From Kalymmatonema hyalinum WJT4-NPBG1 (GTDB lineage Bacteria; Cyanobacteriota; Cyanobacteriia; Cyanobacteriales; Nostocaceae): 50,674 nucleotides of DNA. The position numbers and the translations under genes were made by a program. The notes below the pieces were generated by a model, which worked only from the letters and a program-made list of their open reading frames with translations, ran no database searches and had not been told where the DNA came from. Positions 45,925 through 50,674 of this stretch are shown piece by piece. Numbering within the stretch: position 1 is the stretch's first letter; the number at the start of each line of letters is the position of its first letter. The stretch covers positions 1-50,674 of the forward strand of contig JAHHIB010000066.1 in assembly GCA_019359075.1 (NCBI GenBank), written 5' to 3'.

Positions 45925-46062
45925 AATTATCTCCTTTGGCTTAATTTTTTGTGGTTCCGCTCAATATTGTAATCTGGCAACTGGTTCCATATTGGGAAAG
46001 TGGGGGGATGAGGGGGATGAGGAACAGACTCCTAATGCCTGAATTTTGAATTGATTTCTCCC

Positions 46063-46692
46063 TTATTCCTCCGACAACTCCAACCCCCCTCGGTAGCCAG
46101 TGATCAGACGGCTACCATCTTTGAAAATATGAACCTCTATTTGGTCGCTTGCCCAGGTAATCTTGTCTTCTAAGGCGGGATTAAAGACGTGAACCCTTTG
46201 ATTGCTGGACGAAACAGGAGAATCAGGTGAGTTAATTCCCAGCGACTGGATGTAAGGACCATCAATCAGGATGTCCAACTGCTCCAATAAGTCTTGAGCG
46301 CCAGCTGGCGGATACTGGGATTGTAACTGTTCCAAAGTAAAACCAGAAAAAGACATCACATTCAACCCACCGGCTTTTACCTTGCGTGCAAGAGCAGCCA
46401 ATGCAGGGGCTTGCCAAAAGGGTTCCCCTCCAGAAAATGTCACTCCTTGATTGCGAGGATTGCTGAGAATTTTTTCCGCAAGGTTGTCAACGGATATCAG
46501 TTGATTCATTTCAAATGACCAGGACTCAGTATTAAAACAACCTGGGCACTCCCGCAAACATCCCTGCACCCAAACAACAGCACGACATCCAGGACCATTC
46601 ACCTCGGATTCATCGATATAGCCCATAATGTTGAGGTATCCGGCGGGAATTTCCATCAAAGCTGGGTAAGGGTTAGTTTTCTTTTGGGTCAT
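46063..46692 (-). CDS. nrdG: NrdG-like radical SAM activating protein
   Basis: The 209-residue protein is a radical SAM enzyme of the anaerobic ribonucleotide reductase-activase type. The [4Fe-4S] motif is Cys45, Cys49 and Cys52 in VQGCLRECPGCFN, and the SAM-binding GGE appears as GVTFSGGEPFWQ. This fold generates a 5'-deoxyadenosyl radical to activate a glycyl-radical enzyme. NrdG is the best guess, but QueE-like or other activases share the signature. There is no nrdD in the window. A 138-base A/T-rich spacer lies between it and gloA. Confidence 0.8.
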   Translation of the reverse strand: MTQKKTNPYPALMEIPAGYLNIMGYIDESEVNGPGCRAVVWVQGCLRECPGCFNTESWSFEMNQLISVDNLAEKILSNPRNQGVTFSGGEPFWQAPALAALARKVKAGGLNVMSFSGFTLEQLQSQYPPAGAQDLLEQLDILIDGPYIQSLGINSPDSPVSSSNQRVHVFNPALEDKITWASDQIEVHIFKDGSRLITGYRGGLELSEE

Positions 46693-48484
<1,792 letters not shown>

Positions 48485-48491
48485 CCTTTTT

Positions 48492-48521
48492 AATCAGTGG
48501 TGGTTCAAGCCCCCACTGATT
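48492..48521 (+). terminator. Probable terminator of eno
   Basis: AATCAGTGG (48492-48500) and CCACTGATT (48513-48521) form a 9-bp stem with a 12-base loop, beginning 8 bases after the eno stop codon. GCCTTAATTTTTGC follows, giving a short T run. The position and form fit an intrinsic terminator. Confidence 0.65.
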
Positions 48522-48567
48522 GCCTTAATTTTTGCAAAATTTTGTGAATCTTTTTTGGAAATATTTT

Positions 48568-48596
48568 TTGACATTTTATCCAAAAAAGGGTAAAAT
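48568..48596 (+). promoter_or_regulatory. Consensus-like sigma-70 promoter
   Basis: TTGACA at 48568-48573, a 17-base spacer and TAAAAT at 48591-48596 match the group 1 sigma consensus closely. Transcription should start at about 48603, about 40 bases upstream of the ATG at 48642. This supports rightward transcription of the small ORF. Confidence 0.7.
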
Positions 48597-48641
48597 ATAA
48601 CAACTATTTTCGATTATCTTTTGTAGTAGAAATAAAAAAAG

Positions 48642-48998
48642 ATGAAAACCATAAATATTAAAAACCACGACGCGGAAACAAAATTACGAGTCGGTGTGTG
48701 GGCGGTTTGTCGGCGGGTTTGTCTCGTGGCGGGTTTGTCTGTGGCGGTTGTTGTTGGCGCTTTGGGGGCGGATTTTTCGGCGGCGGCGGGGGCTTTTGGG
48801 TCTAGCGAAGAGAGCAGTTTAGGGGAGACCCCGACCCATAAGACCCAGACCCTAGGAGCGACCGAGACCCAGACCCAGTATACGGTCGTGGGACCCAGCG
48901 TAACCATCGTTCGCATGTCGGAGGAAGCAGCCGCAAGGAGGCGAGGGACAGGGGGAAACCCACGCAAGGGGCGCAATGGCTTCACGCCAAATCCTTGA
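48642..48998 (+). CDS. Promoter-bearing GC-rich small protein, unknown
   Basis: The 118-residue frame starts at an ATG about 40 bases after the start site predicted by the consensus promoter upstream. The N-terminus is signal-like (RVCLVAGLSVAVVVGALGAD followed by FSAAAGA). The middle is low complexity, with repeated ACCCAG codons (TQTLGATETQTQYTVVGP); the C-terminus is basic (AAARRRGTGGNPRKGRNGF). The base composition is far richer in G and C than its neighbours. I recognise no family. An antisense frame of 149 codons also exists but has no promoter evidence. An exported small protein or a structured RNA are both possible. Confidence 0.45.
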   Translation: MKTINIKNHDAETKLRVGVWAVCRRVCLVAGLSVAVVVGALGADFSAAAGAFGSSEESSLGETPTHKTQTLGATETQTQYTVVGPSVTIVRMSEEAAARRRGTGGNPRKGRNGFTPNP

Positions 48999-49013
48999 AT
49001 CCAATCAACTAGT

Positions 49014-49464
49014 TTATACCTCATTAATGCAACTTCCGTCAAACGCTCTATTAGCTGGGACAAACTTCTTTACCACTTCTGCCACTTGCGGGCATTCCAA
49101 TACCTCGAACTGCTCCCAAAGTGTCAACTGACCGGGAGAGGATTTGTGCTTACCTTTATTCCGGCTAATTTTATGACCAGCCAGCAGCTTACTTCCCCAG
49201 TTTGACTTGCAGGCTGGTTTTGGTTTTGGTTTATGTCGTTGACAAAAGCCCCGGTACTTTTTAGCACATTCATCCAATGTTTTACCCAGTCCTAGAAAAG
49301 CCGGATGCCATTGAGTCAGTCCGTCAAAAGTCAATTGGTCATAAGTGCCGTAGTTGCTGAAATCGTAGAAAAAACTGCGTCGCATTTGGGCGGCTCTGGG
49401 ATTACCGTGGATATAGCGTAGAGTATTTAATGCTCGTTGTGTATCGGTGGGTAACCGGAAAACC
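49014..49464 (-). pseudogene. REP-associated tyrosine transposase (RAYT), N-terminus lost
   Basis: The minus strand reads LPTDTQRALNTLRYIHGNPR from about 49460, then MRRSFFYDFSNYGTYDQLT from 49385, and continues through RGFCQRHKPKPKPACKSNWG to CINEV at 49014. The YIHGNP motif contains the catalytic Tyr of Y1/REP-type transposases, but the upstream HUH motif is absent, and an in-frame stop lies just before the fragment. So only the C-terminal 150 residues remain and the enzyme cannot be active. Family identity is from the TnpA_REP look of the sequence. It converges on the small GC-rich ORF. Confidence 0.7.
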
Positions 49465-49516
49465 CATCACAAAAATACCGCTACAGAAACTAATCCTTTA
49501 CCGTTTACTAACACGA

Positions 49517-49825
49517 CTAGCCTTCAATCAGCCACTTCTGGTAATCGCAGCGAATTAATTTCTGTTTAACGCTATTGAGAACTTGTTCGATCTCGGATGA
49601 AAGAGGAAGAGTCCCGACTGCTCCAACTCGATATATATCGTTGAGGACGGCATGATACTCTCGAGCTGTAAACTCAGCAATCACTTGAGCTAAACCTCGA
49701 TCAGACATTTGCTCATAGAGAATCGACAATAGGGGAATGTATTCTTGCTCTTCGATGCCCTGGGGAAAAGCACATTGAAGCAACTGATAGGTACTGACAA
49801 GATGGGCTGGAATTGTTTTTTGCAT
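49517..49825 (-). CDS. DUF3349-like protein, second gene of a PIN-like pair
   Basis: The 102-residue helical protein resembles DUF3349, small proteins known from actinobacteria, with the pattern LLQCAFPQGIEEQEYIPLLS and then LYEQMSDRGLAQVIAEF. The function is unknown. Its start lies 3 bases after the stop codon of the PIN-like gene, so the two are certainly co-translated or co-transcribed. By position it could be the partner (possibly an antitoxin) of a PIN nuclease, though antitoxins more often come first and no DNA-binding motif is evident. Codon use is normal for the window. Confidence 0.65.
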   Translation of the reverse strand: MQKTIPAHLVSTYQLLQCAFPQGIEEQEYIPLLSILYEQMSDRGLAQVIAEFTAREYHAVLNDIYRVGAVGTLPLSSEIEQVLNSVKQKLIRCDYQKWLIEG

Positions 49826-49828
49826 GAT

Positions 49829-50233
49829 TCAGCTACCTGTCAATGGGTAGGGAGGGTGAAGATAGACGTTAAAATCAACGCCTTGGGCACTGGCAGCACG
49901 AACCGCCTTTGCATCAGCTGTCATGGTAACAATTCCCATCTGATCGCCCATGCCTAAAATGATTATATCGTTAGGGTCTAAACTCCGTGTTGGCTTTAAG
50001 GCTTGGGCTGCAATTGAGGGACTATCAAGCACAACCGTAACTCGCTCTAGGAACCGATTTGCCCTTTCCTGCTCCAAAGTTCCCCCTGAATACTTCACAA
50101 TATTCGTAAATTCATCAAAAGCAGTTTGTGCCATCATCAATTGCTGGTCCTGAACGAACGCCCGTAGCTGATGACGAACGGTAGAACCTTCAGCAATGAA
50201 TGCGATCGCGGTATTGGTGTCGAGATTAATCAC
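49829..50233 (-). CDS. PIN-like (DUF1308-type) protein, possible toxin nuclease
   Basis: The 134-residue protein has the PIN arrangement of acidic residues: Asp5 in MINLDTNTAIAFI, FDEFTN near 40, and the C-terminal LDPNDIIILGMGDQMGIVTM with TADAKAV. This matches PIN-fold ribonucleases of the VapC kind and DUF1308-labelled cyanobacterial proteins. It is followed after 3 bases by the DUF3349-like gene. No typical VapB antitoxin is upstream. RNase activity is inferred from the fold only. Confidence 0.7.
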   Translation of the reverse strand: MINLDTNTAIAFIAEGSTVRHQLRAFVQDQQLMMAQTAFDEFTNIVKYSGGTLEQERANRFLERVTVVLDSPSIAAQALKPTRSLDPNDIIILGMGDQMGIVTMTADAKAVRAASAQGVDFNVYLHPPYPLTGS

Positions 50234-50337
50234 ACTTTACCAGCAAAAAAAGTTGTGTTTTACGAACTACACAACTATACAACGGCAATCGCATAAAGAA
50301 TCATGCGTATCGCCTACAAGCAACGAAAACATTTATG

Positions 50338-50588
50338 CTAACTAAACACAACTTGTAAATCTAAAACAAACCCAGGTAAAACATCTTCTCCTGATAAACT
50401 TGTTGGATTATCCAACACTTCCACTGGCTGTAAAGCGCGATAAATTTCTACTTTTTGATTTTTTGTATCAATTAACCAACCCAGACGCAATCCATTATCG
50501 ATGTATTCCTGCATCTTTTTGCGTAGCGGTTCCATCTTGTCACTTATGTAACCCAAGTTGCTAGTTATTTGAGAAGGCGATCGCAAAG
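50338..50588 (-). pseudogene. Uma2-family endonuclease, 3' part cut by an insertion
   Basis: The C-terminal 80 residues of a Uma2 (DUF820) protein are present: RSPSQITSNLGYISDKMEPL, then KKMQEYIDNGLRLGWLIDTK and the ending DVLPGFVLDLQVVFS. Uma2 proteins have a PD-(D/E)xK fold and carry an ELRSPS segment; here the residue before LRSPS is no longer Glu but is read from foreign DNA. About 100 N-terminal residues are missing. The break at about 50587 coincides with the start of an IS982-like element, so the gene was cut by insertion. Confidence 0.75.
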
Positions 50589-50674
50589 ATAATAAAATCC
50601 CCTCCAGTAAGAAAAACGGAGGGGAATTATGTTAAATGAAACAATTGCTGTCTATGCTATCATTGACGACTTGC
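50588..50674 (+). mobile_element. Left end of an IS982-like insertion sequence
   Basis: The element begins at about 50587-50590, where the Uma2 frame is lost. A hairpin, CCCCTCC (50599-50605) and GGAGGGG (50618-50624), stands immediately before the ATG at 50629. The frame from this ATG reads MLNETIAVYAIIDDL to the end of the window, which looks like the start of IS982-family transposases. The transposase body and the right end lie beyond the window, so the family is tentative. Confidence 0.55.

Noticed and set aside
48614-49063. 149-codon minus-strand ORF opposite the GC-rich small gene
   Set aside because: Its protein is a low-complexity mirror of the plus-strand repeats, it overlaps the decayed RAYT fragment's end, and the only promoter seen points the other way.

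Overview
The window looks like chromosome of a filamentous, probably heterocyst-forming cyanobacterium of the Nostocales. Supporting signs are frequent HIP1 sites (GCGATCGC), many short palindromic and MITE-like intergenic repeats, a CRR6-type NDH-1 maturation factor, a FurC/PerR-type regulator, a DUF3685 (Ycf55-like) receiver protein, XisH/XisI proteins and the hormogonium polysaccharide genes hpsABCD. The assignment rests on recognised protein families and sequence style; no database search was run.

Layout. 1-720: decayed, repeat-rich DNA. 720-12003: mostly housekeeping genes, namely a CtpC-type S41 protease, ispG, a frameshifted APH-fold phosphotransferase, an isochorismatase-like cysteine hydrolase, a LysM/M23 peptidase, an HtrA-type protease, DUF760, scpB, ispD, and an overlapping glycosyltransferase 9/GmhB-like phosphatase pair. 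12004-15093: an orphan gene, crr6 and decayed mobile DNA. 15094-20860: furC, a 1080-residue NACHT NTPase with pentapeptide repeats, and a degenerate receiver/DUF3685 protein. 20956-29972: a leftward surface-polysaccharide block (GT2, HpsJ-like protein, small membrane protein, DUF2064 transferase, hpsD, hpsC, hpsB, hpsA). 30303-32916: rpmB and htpG.

33618-38889 is a rightward sulfonate-utilisation cluster (ssuA, ssuD, ssuC, ssuB) ending in a translationally overlapping membrane protein that joins a zinc ribbon to a PstS-like binding domain. A 48-bp direct repeat lies on both sides of this cluster. 39354-40358 holds xisH-xisI plus a decayed second xisI. 40470-48484 returns to core genes: clpB, an SLH/OprB porin, gloA, a radical-SAM activase and eno. 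48485-50674 is an accessory tail: a promoter-bearing GC-rich small ORF, a truncated REP-type transposase, a PIN-like/DUF3349 gene pair, and a Uma2 gene cut by an IS982-like element that runs off the window.

How genes work together: ispG and ispD both serve the MEP isoprenoid pathway; HpsB-D are type II/IV pseudopilins acting with HpsA in polysaccharide secretion during hormogonium gliding; SsuABC import sulfonates and SsuD releases sulfite. The least understood pieces are the zinc-ribbon/PstS-like fusion, the PIN/DUF3349 pair, the NACHT-pentapeptide protein, the orphan gene at 12737 and the promoter-bearing ORF at 48642.
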